A DNA stretch of 64,000 bases from Chelonobacter sp050613185 (lineage in GTDB: Bacteria; Pseudomonadota; Gammaproteobacteria; Enterobacterales; Pasteurellaceae), in assembly GCF_050613185.1 (NCBI RefSeq), contig NZ_CP192511.1:992001-1056000 (forward strand), read 5' to 3'. Below the pieces are notes generated by a model that was not told the origin of the DNA, searched no databases, and saw nothing but the letters and a program-made list of their open reading frames with translations. A program made the position numbers and the translations under genes. Of this stretch, positions 44,595-55,322 are shown in pieces (position 1 is the first letter of the stretch; the number at the start of each line of letters is the position of its first letter).

Positions 44595-45419
44595 ATGATG
44601 GCATTTCAACAAGCAATCGGTTTTGGCGTGGCGGGCAATTTTGCCGGACATTTGGAACAAGCGGGCGAGGCAGCGGATTTTAAACAGGTCGAGGTGCAGG
44701 AAGCGCATCAACCGAAAGCGATTTTTCCGTTTTATGTACCGCACTTTGACGGTTTTTTATCGGTTTATCCGCTGTCGTCCGATACATTGCGCTTTCCGCG
44801 AGATGCGGATAACCTGCAAATCGAGCCGGAAGTGGCGATTATTTGTGATATTCAATATGATCAACATCATCAAGTGACCGCACTTTTACCGAAAGCGTTT
44901 GGCGCATATAACGATTGTTCAATCCGCCGCCCGAATGCTCATAAAATCGCCGACAAGAAAAATTGGGGCGCGCAAACCAAAGGTTTAGCGTCAACTTTGA
45001 TCCCACTGGATGGCTTCGAGGCTGGTTGTAATTTGGATCGCTATCGTATCGCCTGTTTTCATCAGCGTGGCGAACAATTCAATATTTACGGCGTGGACAG
45101 CCCGACAGTCGGTTACAGTTATTTCCATCAAAAATTACTCAATTGGACTGTCGATCGCATGAACAACCAGCCGGATCAAGGGCCAATGCACCATATCGCC
45201 GGCTTGCTGGAAAAAGCCGATTATCCGCAACAGGCGGTGATTAGCATTGGTGCGACCCGTTATACCGAATTCGGCGAAACCCATTTTTTGCAGCCGGGCG
45301 ATGTCAGCATGGTGGTGGTGTATAACGCCGACTGCCATACCTCAAACGAGATTATCGCAATGGCGAAAACCCGACAATTCAGCGGTGATTTGTCGGCGTT
45401 AGTGCAAACCGTGATTTGA
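44595..45419 (+). CDS. Conserved protein of fumarylacetoacetate-hydrolase-like type (DUF5718-like)
   Basis: The 274-residue protein has AGGGGAAA before its ATG. The stretches DADNLQIEPEVAIICDI and AFGAYNDCSIRRPNAHKIADKKNWGAQTKG resemble the metal-binding and substrate region of the FAH fold, where E-x-E and ND motifs bind Mg. No substrate can be named. It appears widespread in Pasteurellaceae as a DUF5718 protein. It lies 49 bases after glpC and may share its transcript. Confidence 0.6.
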   Translation: MMAFQQAIGFGVAGNFAGHLEQAGEAADFKQVEVQEAHQPKAIFPFYVPHFDGFLSVYPLSSDTLRFPRDADNLQIEPEVAIICDIQYDQHHQVTALLPKAFGAYNDCSIRRPNAHKIADKKNWGAQTKGLASTLIPLDGFEAGCNLDRYRIACFHQRGEQFNIYGVDSPTVGYSYFHQKLLNWTVDRMNNQPDQGPMHHIAGLLEKADYPQQAVISIGATRYTEFGETHFLQPGDVSMVVVYNADCHTSNEIIAMAKTRQFSGDLSALVQTVI

Positions 45420-45440
45420 TTTTATTCTTTACTTTACGCC

Positions 45441-45480
45441 AAGTGCGGTCAGACGATGATTTGACCGCGCTTGTTCTTTT
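45441..45480 (+). terminator. Degenerate uptake-sequence hairpin before the ligase gene
   Basis: AAGTGCGGTCA (45441-45451) pairs with TGACCGCGCTT (45462-45472) except for one base, and TTCTTTTTG follows. Confidence 0.6.
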
Positions 45481-45578
45481 TGCGATCCGGATTCCAATTA
45501 TTTTCATAACCCCGTTCTTTTTCTTGTCCGTTACGTTAGCCTGACCGCACTTTGATTCATTTGTTCGAGAGGTGAACG

Positions 45579-46418
45579 ATGTGGCGTGTAGGTATGATTG
45601 CTCTATTGGCATGGCTGGGCGCGATAACCGGCGCGGCGGCAAGCAGCAAGCCGAATTTAATGCTATTGGAAGTCTATCAAGGGCAAGCGTTAGACGGTTG
45701 GATGATGAGCGAAAAATTGGACGGCGTGCGTGGTTTTTGGGACGGCAAACAACTGTTGAGCCGCAACGGTAATCCGCTAAATCCGCCGGATTATTTTGTC
45801 CAACATTTTCCACCGTTTGCGATCGACGGCGAACTGTTTTCCCAGCGTGGTGAGTTTGAAATGATTTCCTCGATTGTGCGCAGTGCCGACGATCGCGGTT
45901 GGCACAAATTGAAGTTGTATGTGTTTGATGTACCCAATGCAGACGGGGATCTCAACGCGCGTTTGCAAACCTTGGCGGATTATTTGCAACAAAATCCAAG
46001 CGCGCATATTGAAATCATTCGACAAATTCCGATTAAGAATAAGCAACATGCGGAAGATTTTCTAGCCGAAGTCGAGGCGTTGGGCGGCGAGGGTATTGTG
46101 GTGCGTAATCCGTTTATTGCGTATCAGCAACAGCGCAGTTCACAGATTTTGAAATTTAAAACCACGCAAGATGAAGAGTGCGAAGTGGTGGCGCATCATC
46201 AAGGCAAAGGGCAGTTTGCACAGGTGTTGGGCGCGCTCAGTTGCCGCAATCAGCGTGGCGTTTTTCGAATTGGCTCGGGGTTTAATCTGCAACAGCGGCA
46301 AAATCCGCCGCCGATCGGCAGCGTGATAACTTATCAATATCGCGGCTTAACCAAAAACGGCAAACCACGCTTTGCTACTTTTTTACGAATTAGAAGTGAT
46401 ATTTCGCTGACAAAATAA
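45579..46418 (+). CDS. ligE: Minimal ATP-dependent DNA ligase with signal peptide (LigE type)
   Basis: The 279-residue protein has an N-terminal hydrophobic leader MWRVGMIALLAWLGAITGAAAS with a likely cut near AAA-SS, so it should be periplasmic. The nucleotidyltransferase motif I is SEKLDGVRGFWDG, with the lysine that takes AMP. Motif IIIa and IV areas read AIDGELFSQRGEFE and GGEGIVVRNP; motif V is ILKFK. Only the adenylation and OB domains are present. LigE enzymes seal nicks and occur in competent gram-negative genera such as Haemophilus and Neisseria, which suggests a link to DNA taken up. Confidence 0.9.
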   Translation: MWRVGMIALLAWLGAITGAAASSKPNLMLLEVYQGQALDGWMMSEKLDGVRGFWDGKQLLSRNGNPLNPPDYFVQHFPPFAIDGELFSQRGEFEMISSIVRSADDRGWHKLKLYVFDVPNADGDLNARLQTLADYLQQNPSAHIEIIRQIPIKNKQHAEDFLAEVEALGGEGIVVRNPFIAYQQQRSSQILKFKTTQDEECEVVAHHQGKGQFAQVLGALSCRNQRGVFRIGSGFNLQQRQNPPPIGSVITYQYRGLTKNGKPRFATFLRIRSDISLTK

Positions 46419-46488
46419 TCCAAAGTGCGGTTTTTCGTTTAAAAAAGCGCCGCTTGGAAATTTTTTGCAAAAAAGTGAGAAAAAGCCC

Positions 46489-46516
46489 TTGCAAAGCATT
46501 ATGGAATGTCTATAAT
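46489..46516 (+). promoter_or_regulatory. Main rRNA operon promoter
   Basis: TTGCAA (46489-46494) and TATAAT (46511-46516) are separated by 16 bases, with a GCGC discriminator, as in stringently controlled rrn promoters. TTCTTTAACAATATATCAGA at about 46564 resembles the rrn leader with boxA-type antitermination. The whole gap 46419-46728 is rRNA promoter and leader, and no gene is seen in it. Confidence 0.75.
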
Positions 46517-46728
46517 GCGCACCTCACAACGACGCAGCTGTTTGAAGCCGGCGATTGTGACTGTTCTTTAACAATATATCAGACAATCTGTGTGGGCACT
46601 TGTGCAAGGCATTGGTAATTTAAAGATTTAAAAAACTAAAGTCTTAATGAGTGCTGATAGTAAATTCATAATTGAAACTTTTGTGGTTTCAACATTATAG
46701 TCAGAGATTCGTTGAGCGATTGAACTTG

Positions 46729-48266
<1,538 letters not shown>

Positions 48267-48342
48267 TAATATGACTGATGATTTTGTATAGGTGTTCACA
48301 CAGATTGTTTGATAGAAAAGAAGACAGACCGTATAGAGAGAT

Positions 48343-48419
<77 letters not shown>

Positions 48420-48554
48420 ATGATTTTATCTTCATCATCTTGAATATCTGCGATGCTCATGTGCTGTTCGCACACTGCGCTTCTCGATTTCAATCTGATT
48501 TTGCTAAAACCATTGGCTGAACTATCTAGAACTTGCTAAATACGGGAAAAGAAA

Positions 48555-48630
48555 GGGGCTATAGCTCAGCTGGGAGAGCGCCTGCTTTGCACGCAGGAGG
48601 TCAGCGGTTCGATCCCGCTTAGCTCCACCA
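48555..48630 (+). tRNA. tRNA-Ala (TGC anticodon)
   Basis: The 76-base gene starts GGGGCTATAGCTCAGCTGGG, has the anticodon TGC in GCTTTGCACGC, the T loop GGTTCGATCC, and an encoded CCA end. With tRNA-Ile it marks the Ile/Ala class of rrn operons. The rest of the spacer up to 49051 holds no further gene, only rRNA leader with an uptake sequence near 48743 and one near 49021. Confidence 0.97.
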
Positions 48631-50027
48631 CGCTTTAACTTGTCACAACGAGGTCAGTAATGACTGAAGTATCGGTGATAAGGGTTTATTGATTAATAGT
48701 GAGTTTTCTTAGCCAACGCTTTATGAGGGATTAAAAAACCTAAAGTGCGGTTAAGAGGATTGAGTATTGGTTGAAAAACCGATTTGTTCTTTAAAAATTT
48801 GGACACAAGCTAAAAACTGAAGAGAACTCAAGCGTTCGAGAGGACGTAAGAGCTGAGTATTTGAAAATCGAGCAATCGAGAATCGAATTGGGCTTGTTTG
48901 GTGAGAAAAGGCACTGAGCAGGTCAGCGTAGGGAAACTTACGCACGAGTCAATGGAAGACGGCTTTGGGAATGGAAAGCGGACTGAACGAAACGGGCACG
49001 AAAGTGGTTAGTTGAAATGAAAGTGCGGTCTGAAAATTCTTGAGGTTGTATGGTTAAGTGACTAAGCGTGCAGGGTGGATGCCTAGGCAGTCAGAGGCGA
49101 AGAAGGACGTGCTAATCTGCGAAAAGCGTGGAGGAGTTGATAAGAAGCGCTATCACTCCACGATATCCGAATGGGGAAACCCAGTAGATGAAGAATCTAC
49201 TATTGTTAACTGAATCCATAGGTTAACAAGGCGAACCGGGAGAACTGAAACATCTCAGTACCCCGAGGAAAAGAAATCAATTGAGATTCCGTAAGTAGCG
49301 GCGAGCGAACACGGAGAAGCCGTTAGTGATAGTAAGTGAGTTAGGAGAATGAGTTGGGAAGCTCAATCGCAGAGGGTGATAATCCCGTATCCGAAGGCAC
49401 AGTTACGGTACTAAGCTAACACTAAGTAGGGCGGGACACGAGAAATCCTGTTTGAAGATGGGGGGACCATCCTCCAAGGCTAAATACTCCTGACTGACCG
49501 ATAGTGAACCAGTACCGTGAGGGAAAGGCGAAAAGAACCCTGGTGAAGGGAGTGAAATAGAACCTGAAACCCTGTACGTACAAGCAGTGGGAGCCTCTTT
49601 AATGGGGTGACTGCGTACCTTTTGTATAATGGGTCAGCGACTTATATTGTGTAGCGAGGTTAACCGAATAGGGGAGCCGAAGGGAAACCGAGTCTTAACT
49701 GGGCGAAGAGTTGCACGATATAGACCCGAAACCCGGTGATCTAGCCATGGGCAGGTTGAAGGTTGGGTAACACTAACTGGAGGACCGAACCGACTACTGT
49801 TGAAAAAGTAGCGGATGACTTGTGGCTGGGGGTGAAAGGCCAATCAAACCGGGAGATAGCTGGTTCTCCCCGAAATCTATTTAGGTAGAGCCTTAGACGA
49901 ATACCTTCGGGGGTAGAGCACTGTTTCGGCTAGGGGGTCATCCCGACTTACCAACCCGATGCAAACTGCGAATACCGAAGAGTACTATCTAGGAGACACA
50001 CGGCGGGTGCTAACGTTCGTCGTGAAG

Positions 50028-50060
<33 letters not shown>

Positions 50061-50107
50061 AAAGTCTATGTTAAGTGGGAAACGAAGTGGGAAGGCTTAG
50101 ACAGCTA

Positions 50108-50139
<32 letters not shown>

Positions 50140-50220
50140 GAAAGCGTAATAGCTCACTAGTCGAGTCGGCCTGCGCGGAAGATGTAACGGGGCTAAAACA
50201 TAGCACCGAAGCTGCGGCAT

Positions 50221-50633
50221 TCAGATGACAGATTTCAGATGTCAGGAGACAGTATGGCAATCAAGTTTGAAGATTTGAAGGTGTTTCAACGCGCTTATAA
50301 AGTGTCGTTGGAAATTCATCAAGCGAGCTTGGATTTTCCTAAGATAGAGCAATATGCGTTAGGAGACCAAGTTAGACGGGCAAGCAAAAGCATTTGTGCA
50401 AATTTAGCCGAAGGTTTTGCAAGGCAACGTACTAAAGCGGATTTAAATCGATTTCTTAGCATGGCAATAGGCAGTGCTGATGAAATGCGAGTTTGGTTAA
50501 GATACTGTTATGACTTGAAATATGTAGATGAACAAGATTGGCAAAGATGGCGTAATGAATACGAAGAAATTGCGAAGATGTTACAAGGTTTTGGTAAAAC
50601 ACCGAAACCTGACGTCTGAAATCTGTCATCTGA
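50221..50633 (+). other. Intervening sequence in helix 45 of 23S rRNA
   Basis: Two 26-base arms, 50221-50246 and 50608-50633, are complementary over their whole length with a single G-U pair. They replace the loop between GAAGCTGCGGC and TTGGGTAGGGGAGCG, which in E. coli is the tip of helix 45 (about nucleotides 1164-1185). The stem would be cut by RNase III, removing the insert and splitting the rRNA. The insert carries a reading frame of its own. Such sequences are known in Salmonella, Haemophilus, Leptospira and others. Confidence 0.92.
50254..50619 (+). CDS. S23/four-helix-bundle protein encoded in the 23S intervening sequence
   Basis: From the ATG at 50254, which has AGGAGA seven bases ahead, the protein is 121 residues (MAIKFEDLKVFQRAYKVSLE). 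It matches the IVS-encoded 'S23 ribosomal protein' family, with KFEDLKVFQRA near the start, QVRRASKSICANLAEGFARQ, and FLSMAIGSADEMRVWLRYC. These proteins form pentameric four-helix bundles; their role is unknown and they are probably not ribosomal. An upstream ATG at 50239 lies in the stem and is less likely. The stop lies inside the right stem arm. Base use is more AT-rich than its flanks. Confidence 0.9.
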   Translation: MAIKFEDLKVFQRAYKVSLEIHQASLDFPKIEQYALGDQVRRASKSICANLAEGFARQRTKADLNRFLSMAIGSADEMRVWLRYCYDLKYVDEQDWQRWRNEYEEIAKMLQGFGKTPKPDV

Positions 50634-51336
50634 TTGGGTAGGGGAGCGTTGTGTAAGCGGAAGAAGGTGGCTCGAGAGGGCTGCTGGACGTATCACAAGT
50701 GCGAATGCTGACATAAGTAACGATAAAGGGGGTGAAAAACCCCCTCGCCGGAAGACCAAGGGTTCCTGTCCAACGTTAATCGGGGCAGGGTGAGTCGGCC
50801 CCTAAGGCGAGGCTGAAGAGCGTAGTCGATGGGAAACGGGTTAATATTCCCGTACTTGTGATAAGAGCGATGTGGGGACGGAGCAGGTTAGGTTATCCGG
50901 GTGACGGAAGTCCCGGTCCAAGCGTGTAGGATGGATGATTAGGCAAATCCGGTCATCTAAATCAGAGGCGTGACGGGGAGACTCCACGGAGTCGAAGTAA
51001 CCGATACCACACTTCCAGGAAAAGCCGCTAAGCTTATCTTATCATAAACCGTACTGAAAACCGACACAGGTGGTCAGGTAGAGAATACTCAGGCGCTTGA
51101 GAGAACTCGGGTGAAGGAACTAGGCAAAATAGCACCGTAACTTCGGGAGAAGGTGCGCTGACGGTAATTGAAGTCCTTAACGGATGGAGGTGAAGTCAGT
51201 CGAAGTGACCAGCTGGCTGCAACTGTTTATTAAAAACACAGCACTCTGCAAACACGAAAGTGGACGTATAGGGTGTGACGCCTGCCCGGTGCTGGAAGGT
51301 TAATTGATGATGTGAGAGCATTTGATCGAAGCCCCA

Positions 51337-51422
<86 letters not shown>

Positions 51423-51844
51423 GGCCAGGCTGTCTCCACCCGAGACTCAGTGAAATTGAAATCGCCGTGAAGATGCGGTGTACCCGCGGCTAGACGGAAA
51501 GACCCCGTGAACCTTTACTATAGCTTGACACTGAACATTGAATTTTGATGTGTAGGATAGGTGGGAGACAGAGAAGTATTAACGCCAGTTAATATGGAGT
51601 CGTTGTTGAAATACCACCCTTTAAGGTTTGATGTTCTAACACAGACTGCGGCACGCGGTCGTGGACAGTGTCTGGTGGGTAGTTTGACTGGGGCGGTCTC
51701 CTCCCAAAGCGTAACGGAGGAGTACGAAGGTTTGCTAATCACGGTCGGACATCGTGAGGTTAGTACAATGGTATAAGCAAGCTTGACTGCGAGACGGACA
51801 TGTCGAGCAGGTGCGAAAGCAGGTCATAGTGATCCGGTGGTTCT

Positions 51845-51900
<56 letters not shown>

Positions 51901-51929
51901 ACCGCCCAAGAGTTCATATCGACGGCGGT

Positions 51930-51972
<43 letters not shown>

Positions 51973-51973
51973 T

Positions 51974-52007
<34 letters not shown>

Positions 52008-52554
52008 TGGTACGCGAGCTGGGTTTAGAACGTCGTGAGACAGTTCGGTCCCTATCTGCCGTGGGCGTTGGAAAATTGAAAGGGGCTGCTCCTAGTACGA
52101 GAGGACCGGAGTGGACGCACCGCTGGTGTTCCCGTTGTTTCGCCAGAAGCATTGCGGGGTAGCTATGTGCGGAAGAGATAAGTGCTGAAAGCATCTAAGC
52201 ACGAAACTTGCCTTGAGATGAGTTTTCCCAGTCTATAAGACTGTAAGGGTTGTTTAAGACGAAGACGTAGATAGGCGGGGTGTGTAAGTGTAGTGATACA
52301 TTGAGCTAACCCGTACTAATTGCCCGAGAGGCTTAACCATACAACGCTCAAGGGTTTTACCCAAAAGCCGAGAGAAAGTTGTAAGAAAAGACAAGAGACG
52401 AAAGAGCGAAGTAAGAAGCTCGAGTAGGGCTCGAGGAGTTTGAATCAGATTAGCTTGTGACCGAATAGGAATAACAGCGAAAGAAACGCTGAAAGAATAA
52501 AAAATAGAGAACAAAACAAAGTAAGAAGAAGCAAAAACAATCAAGCCGAATTAT

Positions 52555-52670
52555 TCCGGCGGCGATAGTGCGGTAGCACCACCTGATTCCATGCCGAACT
52601 CAGAAGTGAAATGCCGTAACGCCGATGGTAGTGTGGGGTCTCCCCATGTGAGAGTAGGACACCGCCGGAT
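52555..52670 (+). rRNA. rrf: 5S ribosomal RNA
   Basis: The 116-base gene begins TCCGGCGGCGATAG and ends ACACCGCCGGAT, with the conserved CCATGCCGAACTCAGAAGTG and GATGGTAGTGTGGGGTCTCC inside. The ends pair to form helix I. It includes AGTGCGGT by chance in the A loop. Confidence 0.97.
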
Positions 52671-52690
52671 ATTATATTAGAGAAGCAGAG

Positions 52691-52719
52691 CCCCTTGTAG
52701 CGATACAAGGGGTTTTTGT
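52691..52719 (+). terminator. rRNA operon terminator
   Basis: CCCCTTGTA (52691-52699), loop GCGA, TACAAGGGG (52704-52712), then TTTTTGTTTTG. Confidence 0.95.
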
Positions 52720-52900
52720 TTTGGGCGAAAAAAATCCTAAGACAAGAAAGCTAAGCAATACGAAGAAATACCCGTGCGGTTTGCAGTGAAGTTCAATGAG
52801 AAAAGTATGGCAACAGGCTGGATTTTGGTAATAATCAGCCTGAAAGTGCGGTCAAGCGCTCTTTGAAGAAAGATAGGTTCGTTATTTATATTTTTTACAG

Positions 52901-52930
52901 ATATAAAAAACCACCTCGAATTGAGGTGGA
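52901..52930 (-). terminator. Terminator after malM
   Basis: CCACCTC (52911-52917) pairs with GAGGTGG (52923-52929). On the minus strand the stem is followed by TTTTTTATAT. It closes the malK-lamB-malM operon. Confidence 0.85.
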
Positions 52931-52953
52931 AAGGGAAAGTAAAAAGGCAGGTC

Positions 52954-53808
52954 TTACTTCTTAGAAATATTATCAATAAAAGTTTTGCGCGGAGAGGATA
53001 ATCCCAGCTTTTCGGCTTCATTCACCAGATTCATTGCTCTGTCAATATCGTTTTGTTTTAAGGCATTGCGAATGGCCGTATTGAAATAGCGCTCGGTTTC
53101 TTTTTCTACCGGCTTAGTTAATGTTGTGCCAGCAGCTTTGGCGGTGTTACCGATAGTTTGCGGCGTTGTAGACTTATCTTTGAAAGACGGCATTTGCATA
53201 CCGATAAATTGCGCACTTTGTTTGCCGTCGACACGGATTTGAATTTTACCGTTACGGCTGTGTTGCGCCCGTAAATCGTCAATTGCCGGCGGCTGGTTGC
53301 CTCTGGCTTTGGCGTAAAGTTTTGCCGGGTGGGGAATCGAAGTACTGCCTTGCAAATCGTCAGCTGCGGTATAAACCAGCAGATAAATATAATCCTGATT
53401 CGGCGTCGGGGTTAGGTTGAGTTCGGTACTCAAGCGATTTGCTTGCAAACCGCTCTCGTGCTGCAATTTAAACACGGATGAAGGGTAAGTTGCGGCTAAA
53501 TTGTAATTGGCATCTAACACCGCAACTGTCGGGACGAACAGCGCTTGATTGTCGATGGCGAAACTACTGATGGTAATATTTAACGTGCCTTGATTTGCCG
53601 GCAGGCGGTAAGCGGCAATCGGGCTGTGGATCGCCGCGATTGGTTGCTCATTTTCCGATAAAGTGGTGTCGGTTTGCTGTGATAAGCCGATATCTTGCCA
53701 TGGCAGTTGGGCGGCTGTCTGCGCGTTGATATTCAATTGCGCGGCGTAACCAAAGGAAGCGCAAATCAGCCCAAGCGCCAGCAGTATCGATTTAATTGGC
53801 TTTTTCAT
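52954..53808 (-). CDS. malM: Maltose operon periplasmic protein MalM
   Basis: The ATG at 53808 with GAGGTTAAT in front gives 284 residues; the open frame upstream of it is not translated. A signal peptide (MKKPIKSILLALGLICASFGYA) is followed by NINAQTAAQLPWQDIGLSQQ, matching MalM. The family is periplasmic, is last in the malK operon, and has no established biochemical role. Proline and alanine-rich stretches follow. A hairpin made of two uptake sequences separates it from lamB and may lower its expression. Confidence 0.85.
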   Translation of the reverse strand: MKKPIKSILLALGLICASFGYAAQLNINAQTAAQLPWQDIGLSQQTDTTLSENEQPIAAIHSPIAAYRLPANQGTLNITISSFAIDNQALFVPTVAVLDANYNLAATYPSSVFKLQHESGLQANRLSTELNLTPTPNQDYIYLLVYTAADDLQGSTSIPHPAKLYAKARGNQPPAIDDLRAQHSRNGKIQIRVDGKQSAQFIGMQMPSFKDKSTTPQTIGNTAKAAGTTLTKPVEKETERYFNTAIRNALKQNDIDRAMNLVNEAEKLGLSSPRKTFIDNISKK

Positions 53809-53837
53809 ATTAACCTCATAAAAACAAAAGTAAAAAG

Positions 53838-53885
53838 ACCGCACTTTATCGTGGTTGCTTGTCGAGCCGCGTGACAAAGTGCGGT
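53838..53885 (-). terminator. Inverted uptake-sequence pair between lamB and malM
   Basis: ACCGCACTTT (53838-53847) and AAAGTGCGGT (53876-53885) pair over 10 bases with a 28-base loop. It lies inside the operon and may attenuate malM or protect lamB mRNA. Confidence 0.55.
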
Positions 53886-53892
53886 TTGGCGA

Positions 53893-55161
53893 TTACCACC
53901 AAGCTTCGAATTGCACGCCATATACCAATTCATGATCGCTGGCTTTCCCGTATTTGCTCGGGTTTGTGGTTCGATCGCCGAATTTGTCATTCCAATCTGC
54001 GTAAGTGGCGAAGACCCGGATTGCCGGACGCGCCCAAATGCTGTCGCCGGCTTGCCATTGTTGGGCCAAGGTGACTTTTTTCAGATCGTTCTTTTTGCCG
54101 CTGGCTTGATCTTTGACGCGGTCATAACCCAGTTCGACCAAGGTGCTCATGGTATCATTCCATTTATACATCGGGCGAATACCGGCGGAGTACCAGGTAT
54201 TACCTTGATTATTATCCAGATCGGTTTTTTGATAAATCAAGGCGTACATGGTTTCGACACGATCACTGAGTTTAACCACCCCTTGATTGATCAAGCGCAG
54301 CATATGCCCGTTGTTATTCACCGAAGCGCCTTGTGAGTGACCGGTATTCCAAGAGGTCATGGAATCGGTTGCATATTGCACGGTGAATTTGTTAAAACCG
54401 CCGAAGAACTCGTTTTGCGTATGTTCGGCGGTCAGCATATAGCCGCGTTTGCTCGCACCGTCGGCAAATTTTACGCCGTCTTTGGTATGGGCATTACCAA
54501 AATCGACCCCGAACTCCAATTTACCGTTTTTATTGACATTTAAATCGGCTAAACGGACATCAAAGACATCATTGTAAACGTTCTTATTTTTATTGGTTTC
54601 CCACTTTTTGCTGATCTCGTTATATTCCCAAGAATAGGCGCCGGCCGGTTCGGTATTACGCGTCACCGCCAGAGACAATTTCCCGAAGCCCAGATCGATA
54701 TTTTCCACCCCTGCACCGGGGCCTGAAATATCCCAATAGTAGAAGTCATTCATATGCACATCGTGGCGCTGATAGAAACGTTTACCGGCCCAAAGCGTTG
54801 CCCCGGGTAACGAATCGGCAAAGTTTTTAAACTGTACGTTGACTTCGCGCAATGCCGGGCTGGTTGATTCCCAGTCTACCTGTTGATTCACCGAATAGGC
54901 GACGTTGGTATCCAAATAGATACTTTTTTCCCCTTGATTGAATAACGCTTGCCCCAATTTGAATTCGGTATAGGTTTCGGCTTCGTTACCCAAACGGTAT
55001 TTGGCCGGAGCACCGGTGGCTTTAAATGCGCTTTGTTCACCGCCGCCTGCCGTCCAGCCGATACCGGAACGGGCATAGCCGTGGAAATCGACCGCACTTG
55101 CTGTACCGGCAAGTAAGGTGCTGCCGATAACAATCGCGAGAAGGGTTTTTTTACTGTTCAT
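53893..55161 (-). CDS. lamB: Maltoporin
   Basis: LamB (422 residues) is the outer-membrane trimeric barrel for maltose and maltodextrins. The signal peptide MNSKKTLLAIVIGSTLLAGTAS is cut before VDFHGYARSGIGWT, the mature start also known from E. coli LamB. LWAGKRFYQRHDVHMNDFYYWDISGPGAGVEN is the best-conserved stretch, and the last residue is an aromatic (VQFEAWW) as needed for barrel assembly. It follows malK on the minus strand with a 161-base gap that holds no further gene. Confidence 0.96.
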   Translation of the reverse strand: MNSKKTLLAIVIGSTLLAGTASAVDFHGYARSGIGWTAGGGEQSAFKATGAPAKYRLGNEAETYTEFKLGQALFNQGEKSIYLDTNVAYSVNQQVDWESTSPALREVNVQFKNFADSLPGATLWAGKRFYQRHDVHMNDFYYWDISGPGAGVENIDLGFGKLSLAVTRNTEPAGAYSWEYNEISKKWETNKNKNVYNDVFDVRLADLNVNKNGKLEFGVDFGNAHTKDGVKFADGASKRGYMLTAEHTQNEFFGGFNKFTVQYATDSMTSWNTGHSQGASVNNNGHMLRLINQGVVKLSDRVETMYALIYQKTDLDNNQGNTWYSAGIRPMYKWNDTMSTLVELGYDRVKDQASGKKNDLKKVTLAQQWQAGDSIWARPAIRVFATYADWNDKFGDRTTNPSKYGKASDHELVYGVQFEAWW

Positions 55162-55322
55162 AATGTTGGCCTCTTTTATTGGTTAAAATTACTACATTTT
55201 TCATTTGCTTATCGTCACCGAAGCGGATAAGCCGGGTTTTACAGACAAAAATATCCCGTCCGAATATTGATAAAATAGTCGGAATATTTAAATTTTTTAA
55301 TAAAAACAATAGGTTGGTTAAG

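Noticed and set aside
52555..52670. Uptake sequence in the 5S gene
   Set aside because: TAGTGCGGT lacks the first conserved base of the 9-mer and lies in a conserved 5S loop, so it is chance similarity.
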